NCBI RefSeq assembly: GCF_011682145.1
Contig: NZ_WHJH01000001.1
Span: 310,001 to 374,000 of the forward strand
Direction: 5' to 3'
Source of the DNA: Massilia mucilaginosa
GTDB lineage: Bacteria; Pseudomonadota; Gammaproteobacteria; Burkholderiales; Burkholderiaceae_D
Length of the DNA stretch: 64,000 nt
The translations under genes and the position numbers were made by a program. The notes beneath the pieces were generated by a model. That model had not been told where the DNA came from and did not search any database. It worked only from the letters and a program-made list of their open reading frames with translations. Each line of letters opens with the position of its first letter. Within the stretch, counting starts at the first letter, position 1. Shown piece by piece: positions 42,845 to 50,587 of this stretch.

Positions 42845-43922
42845 GATTGAAAACAAGATAAAGGACGCGCTGCTGGAGGGGATGATTCACTTACCAGCGC
42901 AAATTCTTGAAAAGGATGTGCATGTGACTGACGCATTGCATGCTATTTCAAAGGTCGAGTGGCATTCAATTGCCATTCCCACACATCAACCTGGCGTCAA
43001 TCAACGCGGTAAAGAATTGAAGCTTGCTGGCAAATTGGTATTTGCCGGGGGTACCTGTTTGAGCAAGGCCCATGGTTTGATCGAACGGATGTCCGAAGAC
43101 ATTGATGTCAAGGTTTTTTTGGAACCGGAACCTGAGGGATATCGCCCCTTATCGCTAAACACGCGCTTGGGTGTGCTACATAAAGCGGTGATCAAAGACT
43201 TGTCCGCTCTCGGCTTCACGATTGCTGCTGTGGAAGAGCAAGTCAAAGAACTGGCCGATGAGCCAGCGGACACCGCAACGTCGAAACAGGCAGCAAAGAA
43301 CCCCCACGTGCGTGATGGACGACGTTTTTTTCACCTGACGCTAGATTATGAGAGCGTTTTTGCCGGAACGATTGGTGCGCTACGCCCGAAGATCAAAGTC
43401 GAGCTCATTCATCGTCATACCGTGCTGCCCTCCGAGCAAAAAACGTTTGGATATCTTGTTGATAAACTATTAGCGATCCAGCCCGCGCCTCAAGTCCTTA
43501 TCGATTGTATTTCGATTCAAGAAACGCTTGCAGAAAAAGTTCTGTCAATGCTGCGCCGGACAGCCTGGAAGTGGTATGGCGGTCAAAAAGGTGACTTGGA
43601 CCCTGCACTGGTCAGGCACATCTATGACGTTGGGCAAATTTTTATGCAGAGACCTGATGTGCTGCCTGGGGCAAGTGACATATTCCCCAGGCTTGTCGCC
43701 AAGGATGCGGAAGAATTCGGCCGCCAGTATCCAGAATTCGCCGGGAACGAAAATGAAATCCTGAGCAAGGCGCTGGTCCAATTGAAGACGGACCCAGACA
43801 TTACTAAAAATTATGATGAAAAGCTTCGGCCGCTTCTGTATAGCAACGCTAGCCCGTCATACGATGACGCCTATGACAGATTCGCGTATGTGGCAGATAA
43901 AATGCTGGCGACATTGCCTTAA
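42825..43922 (+). CDS. abiEii: AbiEii/AbiGii-family nucleotidyltransferase toxin
   Basis: A 365-residue protein. The signature FAGGTCLSKAHGLIERMSED followed by IDVKV (about 75-100) is the G-G-T-x-L-x-K...R-x-S-x-D-I-D nucleotidyltransferase motif of AbiEii toxins. The family halts growth by nucleotide transfer to RNA targets (the related MenA toxin modifies tRNA 3' ends), and some members abort phage infection. The C-terminal half is helical, and a Lys-rich segment (ETLAEKVLSMLRRTAWKWYG) matches the second conserved region. The stop shares TTAA with the convergent minus-strand gene. Low GC confirms it is one unit with the antitoxin gene. Confidence 0.8.
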   Translation: MKRIPGEIENKIKDALLEGMIHLPAQILEKDVHVTDALHAISKVEWHSIAIPTHQPGVNQRGKELKLAGKLVFAGGTCLSKAHGLIERMSEDIDVKVFLEPEPEGYRPLSLNTRLGVLHKAVIKDLSALGFTIAAVEEQVKELADEPADTATSKQAAKNPHVRDGRRFFHLTLDYESVFAGTIGALRPKIKVELIHRHTVLPSEQKTFGYLVDKLLAIQPAPQVLIDCISIQETLAEKVLSMLRRTAWKWYGGQKGDLDPALVRHIYDVGQIFMQRPDVLPGASDIFPRLVAKDAEEFGRQYPEFAGNENEILSKALVQLKTDPDITKNYDEKLRPLLYSNASPSYDDAYDRFAYVADKMLATLP

Positions 43923-44626
43923 CTGCCAAGGAAACGATGGTCATCAATCGCCGCCAGGGCACGCTGTCCCGCCCCTGCAACCTGATGGACCTTATGCTCG
44001 CTGCAAAACTGGGCGACCGGCCGCAGCGCAAGCGCTCGATACGCGGCGATTTGCCCAGCCACTGCCTCGGCATACAAAAAATTCGGATGGACCGCCAGGC
44101 GCATGAGCAAGTCCTGGTCGACCGGCGCGAGCGAGTAGATGGCCGATTGAATGACCGATTCCTCGCTCTCGTCGTCGCGGTCGAGCAAGCCATGAATGAA
44201 CTTGCCAAGGACGGCCGGGTCGCGGTGCAGTGGCGTTGTCGCCGGATGGTGATCGGTCAGCCAGGTGTTGGTCTTCCTGGCTTGTTCGGCGGCGTAAAGG
44301 AACTCGCCGAGCGAAGCAAATACCACGTTCCAGAAGTCGCTGTCGTGCGGAAGGAACAAGATCGCGCCAGCGAATGGCCCGCGCGTCAGGTACAGGTGAT
44401 GGTCGCTGGTGTTGCCATCGTCGAGGACAACGCCGCCATGGACTTTCACCAGGCTCACATCCTGGAGGATGGTTGTCAGCTCGTCGGATTCGGCCCGGTC
44501 CAGCAAATTGAGTTCGATGTCGAAGCGGCCGACATAGTCGGGGTTCATCGGCCCGTCGAAATACGCAGCAAGTTCACCGATGAACGGTACGGCCTCGGCG
44601 TCGGCCGGATCAGTGATGCCTGTCAT
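43919..44626 (-). CDS. Unrecognised protein, tandem paralogue A (SUKH-like N-terminus?)
   Basis: A 235-residue acidic soluble protein that I do not recognise. Shared blocks with the next upstream gene are GGVVLDDG, DHHLYLTRGPFAGAILFLPH, TWLTDHHP, TPLHRDPAVL, SLAPVDQDLLMRL and AEAVAGQIAAY. The middle part (FLPHDSDFWNVVFASLGEFL) resembles the end of SMI1/KNR4 (SUKH) domains, many of which are toxin-immunity proteins. The C-terminus looks like HEAT-type helices. Both resemblances are weak and by eye. GGGAGAG precedes the ATG. It converges on the AbiEii gene with overlapping stops. Confidence 0.6.
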   Translation of the reverse strand: MTGITDPADAEAVPFIGELAAYFDGPMNPDYVGRFDIELNLLDRAESDELTTILQDVSLVKVHGGVVLDDGNTSDHHLYLTRGPFAGAILFLPHDSDFWNVVFASLGEFLYAAEQARKTNTWLTDHHPATTPLHRDPAVLGKFIHGLLDRDDESEESVIQSAIYSLAPVDQDLLMRLAVHPNFLYAEAVAGQIAAYRALALRPVAQFCSEHKVHQVAGAGQRALAAIDDHRFLGS

Positions 44627-44680
44627 GTGGTCTCTCCCGGGGTGAGGTGCTTGTCAAAATTGAGCGTAACGCGCTCGCCA

Positions 44681-45382
44681 TTATCCGAGTTGGCCGATCG
44701 CTTTCAACGCGCGTTCGCCAGCCCACTGGACCTGCGGCATCCCATGCTCGCAGCATAGCTGCGCAAGCGGGCGCAGGGCCGCTGCCGGATACGCTGCGAT
44801 CTGGCCGGCCACCGCCTCGGCAAAGAAGAAATCCGGATGCTTGACCAGGCGCATGAGCAAGTCCATATCGACCGGCGCCAGCGAGCGTATGGCCGAGTAG
44901 ACCAGGCCCTCGTTCTTTTCCTCGCCGGTGTCGAGCAAGGCGTGCAGGAACCCGGCGAGCGCCGCCTGGTCCCGATGCAAGGGTGTCGGCTTGGGATGAT
45001 TGTTGGTCAGCCAGGTCCCGGTTTCCCGCGCGATCGCGACGGCCGCAAGAAAATCGTCGAGCGAGCCGAACACCACGCGCGAATTCTCGCCTTCATGGGA
45101 CAGGAACAGGATGCCGCCGGCGAACGGCCCACGAGTCAGGTAGAAATGATGGTCGCTACCGCCATCGTCGAGCACCACGCCGCCATACACCCGCACCAGC
45201 CGCTTGCGCTGGAAGTGCGACATCAGTTGGTCGGACCCGGCCCGGTCGAGCAGGTGCAATTCGATGTCGTGGCGCCCCACGTTGGCAGGATCGCGCGGCG
45301 ACGCGAAATAGGCATTCAATTCGGCCACGAACGGCGCCACCGCCGCGGAGTCCGGGTTGTCCAAGCCAGTCGGGCCCGCCAT
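44681..45382 (-). CDS. Unrecognised protein, tandem paralogue B
   Basis: A 233-residue paralogue of the following minus-strand gene, alignable end to end with few gaps (DIELHLLDRAGSDQL, YGGVVLDDGGSDHHFYLTRG, VVFGSLDDFLAAV, SLAPVDMDLLMRLVKHPDF). The pair is an apparent tandem duplication with 54 bases between members. ATG 45382 has a near-perfect ribosome-binding site (AGGAGG). No toxin gene or secretion-system marker is visible next to them. Function unknown; an immunity-type role is only a suggestion from the SUKH-like strand pattern. Confidence 0.65.
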   Translation of the reverse strand: MAGPTGLDNPDSAAVAPFVAELNAYFASPRDPANVGRHDIELHLLDRAGSDQLMSHFQRKRLVRVYGGVVLDDGGSDHHFYLTRGPFAGGILFLSHEGENSRVVFGSLDDFLAAVAIARETGTWLTNNHPKPTPLHRDQAALAGFLHALLDTGEEKNEGLVYSAIRSLAPVDMDLLMRLVKHPDFFFAEAVAGQIAAYPAAALRPLAQLCCEHGMPQVQWAGERALKAIGQLG

Positions 45383-45431
45383 GTCATTCCTCCTGAAACA
45401 GTGCCTGTTTAGCAAAGCTTACCACGCCCGC

Positions 45432-45977
45432 TTAGCGCACCAGGCACGGCCGCTTGTTGTCGAAGCGCCAGCCCGGCACCAGGTACTGCATGGCCAGCGC
45501 ATCGTCGCGCGCGCCCAGCTGCGCCGCCTGGTACAGGGTTTGATGGAATGCCAGGTCGAGCCGGGTGAAGTTCTTCAGGTCGTCGGCATCGAGACAGGCG
45601 CGCTGCTGGGCAACCAGCCCCAGTAGCACTTTCGACAACGCCGGATTGGGTGCGAGCGAGAGCATGCGCACCATTTCCAGCTCGACCGACAGGCGCAGGA
45701 AATGGGCCTCGCGCGCGGAAGCGATATCGACGCTGCGCACGCGCGTGACGTGCTGCGGAAAGATGTCGACCAGGCCCTCTTCGCCAAGACGGGTCAGCGC
45801 ATCGCGGATCGGCGTGGCGGACAGCTTGAAGTAGCGCGCCAGCTCATCGCGCGCGAGGATGGCGCCCGGCTCCAGGACCAGCGTCACGATCATCTCGCGC
45901 AAATGTTCGAAGACCTGCACGGTCGCGTTCCTGGAACGGTCCAGCTGGAAGCTTCCCTGCAGTTTATCGTTGTTCAT
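45432..45977 (-). CDS. Short GntR-family regulator, apparently truncated FCD domain
   Basis: A 181-residue regulator. The winged helix (about 15-80) is intact: [40 protein letters not shown]. The FCD part starts normally ([33 protein letters not shown]) but stops about 40-60 residues short of the usual length. It ends in an unrelated-looking tail [19 protein letters not shown] frameshift or deletion near 45500 is likely. A GATA-N6-TATC inverted repeat at 46002-46015 could be its operator. ATG 45977 and TTG 45998 are both possible starts. Confidence 0.65.
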   Translation of the reverse strand: MNNDKLQGSFQLDRSRNATVQVFEHLREMIVTLVLEPGAILARDELARYFKLSATPIRDALTRLGEEGLVDIFPQHVTRVRSVDIASAREAHFLRLSVELEMVRMLSLAPNPALSKVLLGLVAQQRACLDADDLKNFTRLDLAFHQTLYQAAQLGARDDALAMQYLVPGWRFDNKRPCLVR

Positions 45978-46026
45978 ACGCTTGTCTGGTGGCGGCAAGC
46001 CGGGATACTAGCATATCAATAACTGC

Positions 46027-46383
46027 TTATGCCGCTGGCGACTGATGCCACGAGTGACCGCACTTCAGGCATTGCCTGGCGCGCGGGGTTCTTAGCAGCT
46101 TGCCGCACGACGGGCATGCGTTGGCGAATATCAGCGCCTTGTGCAGTCCGAGGAGCTTGTCGGCACAGGCGAACCTCAGGGCCTGCTGGCCATTGACGAG
46201 CAGCGCCAGGACGTGCGCGGGAGCCTCACCGCCGCCGCGCATGACTGCGTATGTGCTGGTCTTGCTCCCGCCGATCCCAAACGTCACGCACTCGACACCA
46301 GCGCGCTCATCCTCCGTCAGAAGATGGCTGAAGTTGTTGAGTACGTAGGACACCGTTTCCAGCCGTTCAGCAGTTTCCGTCAA
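46027..46383 (-). CDS. Small protein with C-terminal zinc ribbon
   Basis: A 118-residue protein. The last 30 residues (CPSCGKLLRTPRARQCLKCG) form a four-cysteine zinc ribbon. The first 85 residues contain a predicted beta-rich segment (TFGIGGSKTSTYAVMRGGGE) with no family I recognise. It lies upstream of the short GntR gene on the same strand with 49 bases between them. The 209-base stretch above it (46384-46592) holds no gene that I can see. Function unknown. Confidence 0.55.
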   Translation of the reverse strand: MTETAERLETVSYVLNNFSHLLTEDERAGVECVTFGIGGSKTSTYAVMRGGGEAPAHVLALLVNGQQALRFACADKLLGLHKALIFANACPSCGKLLRTPRARQCLKCGHSWHQSPAA

Positions 46384-46592
46384 TATTCCCGATCATTAAG
46401 TTAGCAATCGTTCACGTGCAGCCGGCATTTTAGCGCCTCCAGCCTGCTCATGGCAGCGGCAACGAAGAAGATCCACTGTCGTGTTTACACACGGCAAGCC
46501 ACAAGCTTGGCCTGGCTCATGCTCGCGTCTGATTCTTCACGGTAACGTCATTGACGGGAATGTTGCGGTCAAACAATCAGCAGGGGAAATGA

Positions 46593-47309
46593 ATGTCCTA
46601 CTTCAGCCAGGCAATCGCGACGCATAAAAGCGGGGTTACACAGGCGCACGACATGATCCAGCGGATTTTCCACGCCCTGCCCGCGCCGCGCGCGCACGTA
46701 CCGCAAGCGGCCTTTGCGCCCGACCGGATCGCGTTTCACGCCGCCATGCTGGCCAACGCCCTGCCCTCCCCGCGCGTGGCCGCCCTGTTCAAGTGCGCCG
46801 CTTGCGTAATCGATGGCGTGCGCCCGCTGCACAGCGCGGCCGAAGCGCGCCGCTACCTGCGCGACGCGGCGGTCTATCCGCTGCAGTTCGTGCCGGTGTC
46901 CGATGATGGGGGTGCGGAGACTTTTTCGGCGATCAGTTATGAGAAAAGCAGCGATGCCGCGGTACTCGGCAACGGCGCGCTGATCGCGCTGGCCGACCTG
47001 GTGCAGTTGCTCGATCTGCCGTGCGCGCGCGGCTACCTGCTGCAAGAACTGCCCTCGCCGCACCGCCTTGGCGGCCTGCGCGTGACTGTGGCAACGCGCG
47101 CGCGCAGCCCGCACATCGTGCGCGCCAGCTGGAAGCTGGCCGGCGCCGACGCCGACATTCCGCTCCCGCTGTGGAGAGCGACCAGCCGCCTGGTGCTGGC
47201 CGGCGCCGCGCTGTTCCCTTCAATAGAGAAGCAGCACTGGGACATCGCCCTGTGCGAACGCGGCCCGCTGGCCATGGGCATGAGCGCAGCCCACGCCCAG
47301 CCGCTTTAG
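46593..47309 (+). CDS. Protein of unknown function
   Basis: A 238-residue soluble protein with no signal peptide or membrane helix and no motif I recognise. Notable parts are FKCAACVIDGVRPLHSAAEA with two close cysteines, and a conserved-looking C-terminal part (GLRVTVATRARSPHIVRASW, LALAG-type helix, WDIALCERGPLAMGM). Codon use matches the neighbours, and AGGGGAAA precedes the ATG, so it is a real gene. Its stop codon overlaps that of hupE within a hairpin. Confidence 0.6.
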   Translation: MSYFSQAIATHKSGVTQAHDMIQRIFHALPAPRAHVPQAAFAPDRIAFHAAMLANALPSPRVAALFKCAACVIDGVRPLHSAAEARRYLRDAAVYPLQFVPVSDDGGAETFSAISYEKSSDAAVLGNGALIALADLVQLLDLPCARGYLLQELPSPHRLGGLRVTVATRARSPHIVRASWKLAGADADIPLPLWRATSRLVLAGAALFPSIEKQHWDIALCERGPLAMGMSAAHAQPL

Positions 47310-47317
47310 AAAGCGGC
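47300..47317. terminator. Hairpin covering both convergent stop codons
   Basis: GCCGCTTT-AG-AAAGCGGC is a perfect 8-bp inverted repeat. The plus-strand TAG (47307-47309) and the hupE TAA (47306-47308 on the complement) both lie inside it. Both strands have three T residues at the end of one arm, so it could end transcription in both directions. Confidence 0.5.
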
Positions 47318-47878
47318 GCCGATCCAGACGCCGCCCAGCGCGATCACCGCACCCACGCCGCGCAGCCACGCCTGCTGCTGGCGCAGCACCGCGCCAGCGG
47401 CCATGCCACCGGCCAGCAGCACGGCGCTCGACGCCAGGATGCCCGAGAAGTACATGCCGGCGCTGCCCACGTGCGGCATTTCCGCGCCATGCGCCAGGCC
47501 GTGGACGACCGCGAACGCGCCGACCATCAGCGCGCCCAGCGCCGGCATCAGCTTGACCTTGAAGGCGATGGACAGGCCCAGCACCAGCACCGACGCGATA
47601 ATCGCGCTTTCCAGCGCGGCGATGCCGACGCCCGCCATGCCCATCATGCCGCCGGCGGCGAGCAAGGCGATGAAGCTCAGTGGCAGCAGCCAGCGGGCGC
47701 GCCCGCCCAGCTGCGCGGCCCAGATGCCGACGGCGACGGCGGCCAGCATGTGATCCAGGCCCGAAAACGGATGCGCCAGGCCGGCCAGCAAGCCGCCTTC
47801 ATGGCCGGGATGGGCCAGCGCCGCGCCGCAATAGAACAGGGGCGCCAGCGCCAGGGTACGGATGAATTTAGATTGCAT
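47306..47878 (-). CDS. hupE: HupE/UreJ-family nickel/cobalt permease
   Basis: A 190-residue membrane protein. The signal-like start ends in ALAHPGHEGG, and the family motif HPFSGLDHMLAAVAVGIWA (metal-binding H-P-x5-D-H) follows. Another motif, FAVVHGLAHGAEMP, contains further histidines; about six helices are predicted. HupE/UreJ proteins mediate Ni2+ or Co2+ uptake. No urease or hydrogenase genes are near, and it lies 55 bases after cobW on the same strand, so cobalt supply for cobalamin is the likely role. ATG 47878 has GGAGC upstream. It is the last gene of the B12 operon. Confidence 0.88.
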   Translation of the reverse strand: MQSKFIRTLALAPLFYCGAALAHPGHEGGLLAGLAHPFSGLDHMLAAVAVGIWAAQLGGRARWLLPLSFIALLAAGGMMGMAGVGIAALESAIIASVLVLGLSIAFKVKLMPALGALMVGAFAVVHGLAHGAEMPHVGSAGMYFSGILASSAVLLAGGMAAGAVLRQQQAWLRGVGAVIALGGVWIGAAF

Positions 47879-47933
47879 GTGAAGCTCCAAGATAGAAATG
47901 ATGAATAGACGAATGAATCAATGGTCCGGGCGT

Positions 47934-49037
47934 TTATCGCCAACTGGTTCCGGTCAGTTCCGACAGCACCGCCGCCACGCGCGTGCGGCTGGCGTGATAA
48001 CCGATGATGACCAGTTCGGAGCGGCGCGCCGCCGGCCGCACCGCATCGACGCTGATCATCACGCGCGAGCGCACGCCCTGCACCAGCACCGCCTGATCGG
48101 TCTCGCTGGTGCGAATGAACCCTTTGCTGCGCAAGACCGGTTCCAGCCGCACCGCTTCCTGCAAGGCGTGGCGCACCTTGTCGGCGCTTTGCGGCGCATC
48201 GCTGCGCAGCACGAACGACAGCCAGCCCGGATCCTGCTCGTGAAAATGCTTGTGCGTTGCCAGCCCGTGCGAATGCGCGGCCAGACCCGAATGCGCATGC
48301 CCGTTCAGGCGCCCCTGCTCGGCCAGCACGCCGGCATTCGGACCGGGCATGGTCGCCAGCGGCGTGTAGCTGTGCGTATGCTCGGTGCGGGTCGGCTGGT
48401 GCAGGCGCAGGCCGAGCGCGAGGCGGATGTCGAGTTGCGCCTTGTGCGCCAGTTCCAGAAAACGCACGTTGGGCGCGCGCTCGCGCACCCGCGTTTCGGC
48501 CAGCAGCAGCGCGTCGTCGTCCAGCTCGTCGATTTTGTTGAGCACCACCACATCGGCAAATTCGAGCTGCTGGCCGAACACCGTGGCCGCCGCATCGCTG
48601 CCGCCGCCATGCTCGAACTGGTCCGACAGCAGCAGCGGCGTATCGACCACCGCCAGGGTGGCGTCGAGAACGAAGTCCTCGGCCAGCCCGGGGCTTTGCA
48701 GCATCTCCATGATGGCCGTCGGCAGCGCCAGGCCGGACGTTTCGATCAGCACGTGATCCACATTCGCGCGGCGCGCGGCAATCGCCTGCATGGTCGGCAA
48801 AAACAGCTCGTCGTCGCCGTACGCGATCAGCCCATACGGAAAATCGTGCACCCGCACCTGGTCGTCCGCGCCAGCTTCGCCGCGCACCAGCGCACCGTCA
48901 ATCGAAATCTCGCCGAACTCGTTGATCAACAGCGCCAGGCGGCGGCTCTGGCGCTTTTCGATCAGGCTGCGCAACAGGGTCGTTTTACCGGACCCCAGGA
49001 AGCCGGTCACGATGGTGACGGGGATCGGCTGTTTCAT
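47934..49037 (-). CDS. cobW: CobW/COG0523 GTPase lacking the CxCC metal motif
   Basis: A 367-residue G3E GTPase. Walker A is TGFLGSGKTTLL near residue 10, followed by LINEFGEISIDG, the Walker B-like HVLIETSGLALP and the guanine motif VVLNKIDEL. COG0523 proteins normally carry a CxCC metal-binding motif after the NEFG block; here that place reads FPYGLIAYGDDELFL, with no cysteine. Several His-containing segments (RTEHTHSYTP, GHAHSGLAAHSHGLATHKHF; about 240-275) could bind metal instead. The family delivers metal, here presumably cobalt, to a target enzyme. It overlaps cobJ-cobK by ATGA. Confidence 0.88.
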   Translation of the reverse strand: MKQPIPVTIVTGFLGSGKTTLLRSLIEKRQSRRLALLINEFGEISIDGALVRGEAGADDQVRVHDFPYGLIAYGDDELFLPTMQAIAARRANVDHVLIETSGLALPTAIMEMLQSPGLAEDFVLDATLAVVDTPLLLSDQFEHGGGSDAAATVFGQQLEFADVVVLNKIDELDDDALLLAETRVRERAPNVRFLELAHKAQLDIRLALGLRLHQPTRTEHTHSYTPLATMPGPNAGVLAEQGRLNGHAHSGLAAHSHGLATHKHFHEQDPGWLSFVLRSDAPQSADKVRHALQEAVRLEPVLRSKGFIRTSETDQAVLVQGVRSRVMISVDAVRPAARRSELVIIGYHASRTRVAAVLSELTGTSWR

Positions 49038-50587
49038 GCCAGGTCCAGTTTTGCCAGTTGCGCGATCAGATCGTCAGCGCTGTTGCACATGGCCGGGTAG
49101 TCGACCTGCGGCCGTTGCACTACCAGCAGGGGGATGCCGAGTGCCTTTGCCGCCTCCACCTTGGCCGCGTAGCCGCCGGCGTCGCCGGAATCCTTGGTCA
49201 CCACGCAGTCGATCTTCCAGTCGCGCCACAAGGCGATGTTAAAGTCCTTCGAGAACGGCCCCTGCATGGCGCAAATGCGTTCGCGCGGCACACCCAGCGC
49301 AACGGCGCGCTCGATGAATTCCGGCTCGGCCGTCAGGCGCGCGAACCACTGCCTGTCTGCGGCGCCATCGGCATGCAAAAACGTGGCCAGGTCTTTCGAG
49401 CCGGTGGACAGGAAAATGCGCTGGCCCGTCGCGATGGCGCGTTCGGCGGCGTCTTGCGGCGACGCGCACAGGGTGCCGCCGTCCGCGTTGAAGCTGCTTG
49501 GCCGCTCGTAGCGCAGATAAGGGATGCCCAGTTCGCGCGACAGCCCGATCAACTGCTCCGACATGCTGGTCGCGTAAGGATGGGTGGCGTCCACCAGCAC
49601 CTTCGCGCCGCTGGCCGCCAGTGCCTGGCGCCGCGCCTCTATGCCCTGGCGCCCGGCCCAGACGGTAGCACCGGGGCAGGCCTTGATCGCCACGTCACCG
49701 CCATGGTCGGTGGCCGCCGACACCACCACCGGACGATCCTGGCCGGCCGCCAGCCGCGCCGCCAGCGCATTGCCGTCGCTGGTGCCGGAGAACACCCACA
49801 CGCCGCCATCGGGCAGCTCCTGGCGCTGCGGCAGCGTGCTGTCGGCCTTGGCGTCCCAGTCGTTGTAGCCGCGTGGCGTAAAGATTTGTCCGCGCTTGCG
49901 CTGGGTGAAACGGTTACCGACCACGATGGTGGTGAGCATGTCGAACTGCAGCGACGGCAGCTCGTCGAGCCGGTGGATGCTCACTTCCTGGCCCGGGCGG
50001 TAGGCGTTCTTGACCACGCCGCACAAGGTATGCGGCGCCTTCGATTCGAGCATCAATTGCAGCACGCGGTACACGCCCTGCTGGCGGCTGGCGCTTTGCA
50101 CGTTGTACATCACGCACGCCAGGTCGGCCTTGGCGATGTGGCGCGCGCGGTGTTCGATCCACTCCCAGGGGCACAGCAGGTCCGACAAACTCAGTGTGGC
50201 AAAGTCGTGCGACAGCGGGGAGCCAAGCAGCGAGGCGCAGGCGTTGGCCGAGGTAATCCCCGGAATCAGGTTGACCTGGTAGGTGTCGTCCTCGCTCATT
50301 TCCTCGTACGCCAGCGCGGCCATCGCGTAAATGCCGATGTCGCCGCTCGAAATGAGCGACACGCGCGCGCCGCCACGGGCTTTTTCGATCGCCAGCAAGG
50401 CGCGTTCGCGTTCCTGCGTCAGCGGCGGCGTGTGGATTTCCTTGCCCTCGACGTGCGGCATGATCCAGCGCAAATACAGTTCGTACGCCACGATCACATC
50501 GCTCTCCTTCAATGCCGCAATCGCGCGCGGTGCGATCAGGTCCTCGTAACCGGGACCGACCGACACCAGATTCAATACACCACTCAT
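49034..50587 (-). CDS. cobJ: CobJ-CobK fusion: precorrin-3B C17-methyltransferase + precorrin-6A reductase
   Basis: A 517-residue bifunctional protein. Residues 1-250 form the SAM-dependent C17-methyltransferase CobJ/CbiH (NLVSVGPGYEDLIAPRAIAA, SLISSGDIGIYAMA, LIPGITSANACASLLGSPL). From about 265 to the end is the NAD(P)H-dependent precorrin-6A/cobalt-precorrin-6A reductase CobK/CbiJ (VWVFSGTSDGNALAARLAAG, VLVDATHPYATSMSEQL, DCVVTKDSGDAGGYAAKVEA). The two steps are not consecutive in the pathway. ATG 50587 has GGAGAT upstream and touches the cbiG stop (TGATG). Confidence 0.9.
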   Translation of the reverse strand: MSGVLNLVSVGPGYEDLIAPRAIAALKESDVIVAYELYLRWIMPHVEGKEIHTPPLTQERERALLAIEKARGGARVSLISSGDIGIYAMAALAYEEMSEDDTYQVNLIPGITSANACASLLGSPLSHDFATLSLSDLLCPWEWIEHRARHIAKADLACVMYNVQSASRQQGVYRVLQLMLESKAPHTLCGVVKNAYRPGQEVSIHRLDELPSLQFDMLTTIVVGNRFTQRKRGQIFTPRGYNDWDAKADSTLPQRQELPDGGVWVFSGTSDGNALAARLAAGQDRPVVVSAATDHGGDVAIKACPGATVWAGRQGIEARRQALAASGAKVLVDATHPYATSMSEQLIGLSRELGIPYLRYERPSSFNADGGTLCASPQDAAERAIATGQRIFLSTGSKDLATFLHADGAADRQWFARLTAEPEFIERAVALGVPRERICAMQGPFSKDFNIALWRDWKIDCVVTKDSGDAGGYAAKVEAAKALGIPLLVVQRPQVDYPAMCNSADDLIAQLAKLDLA

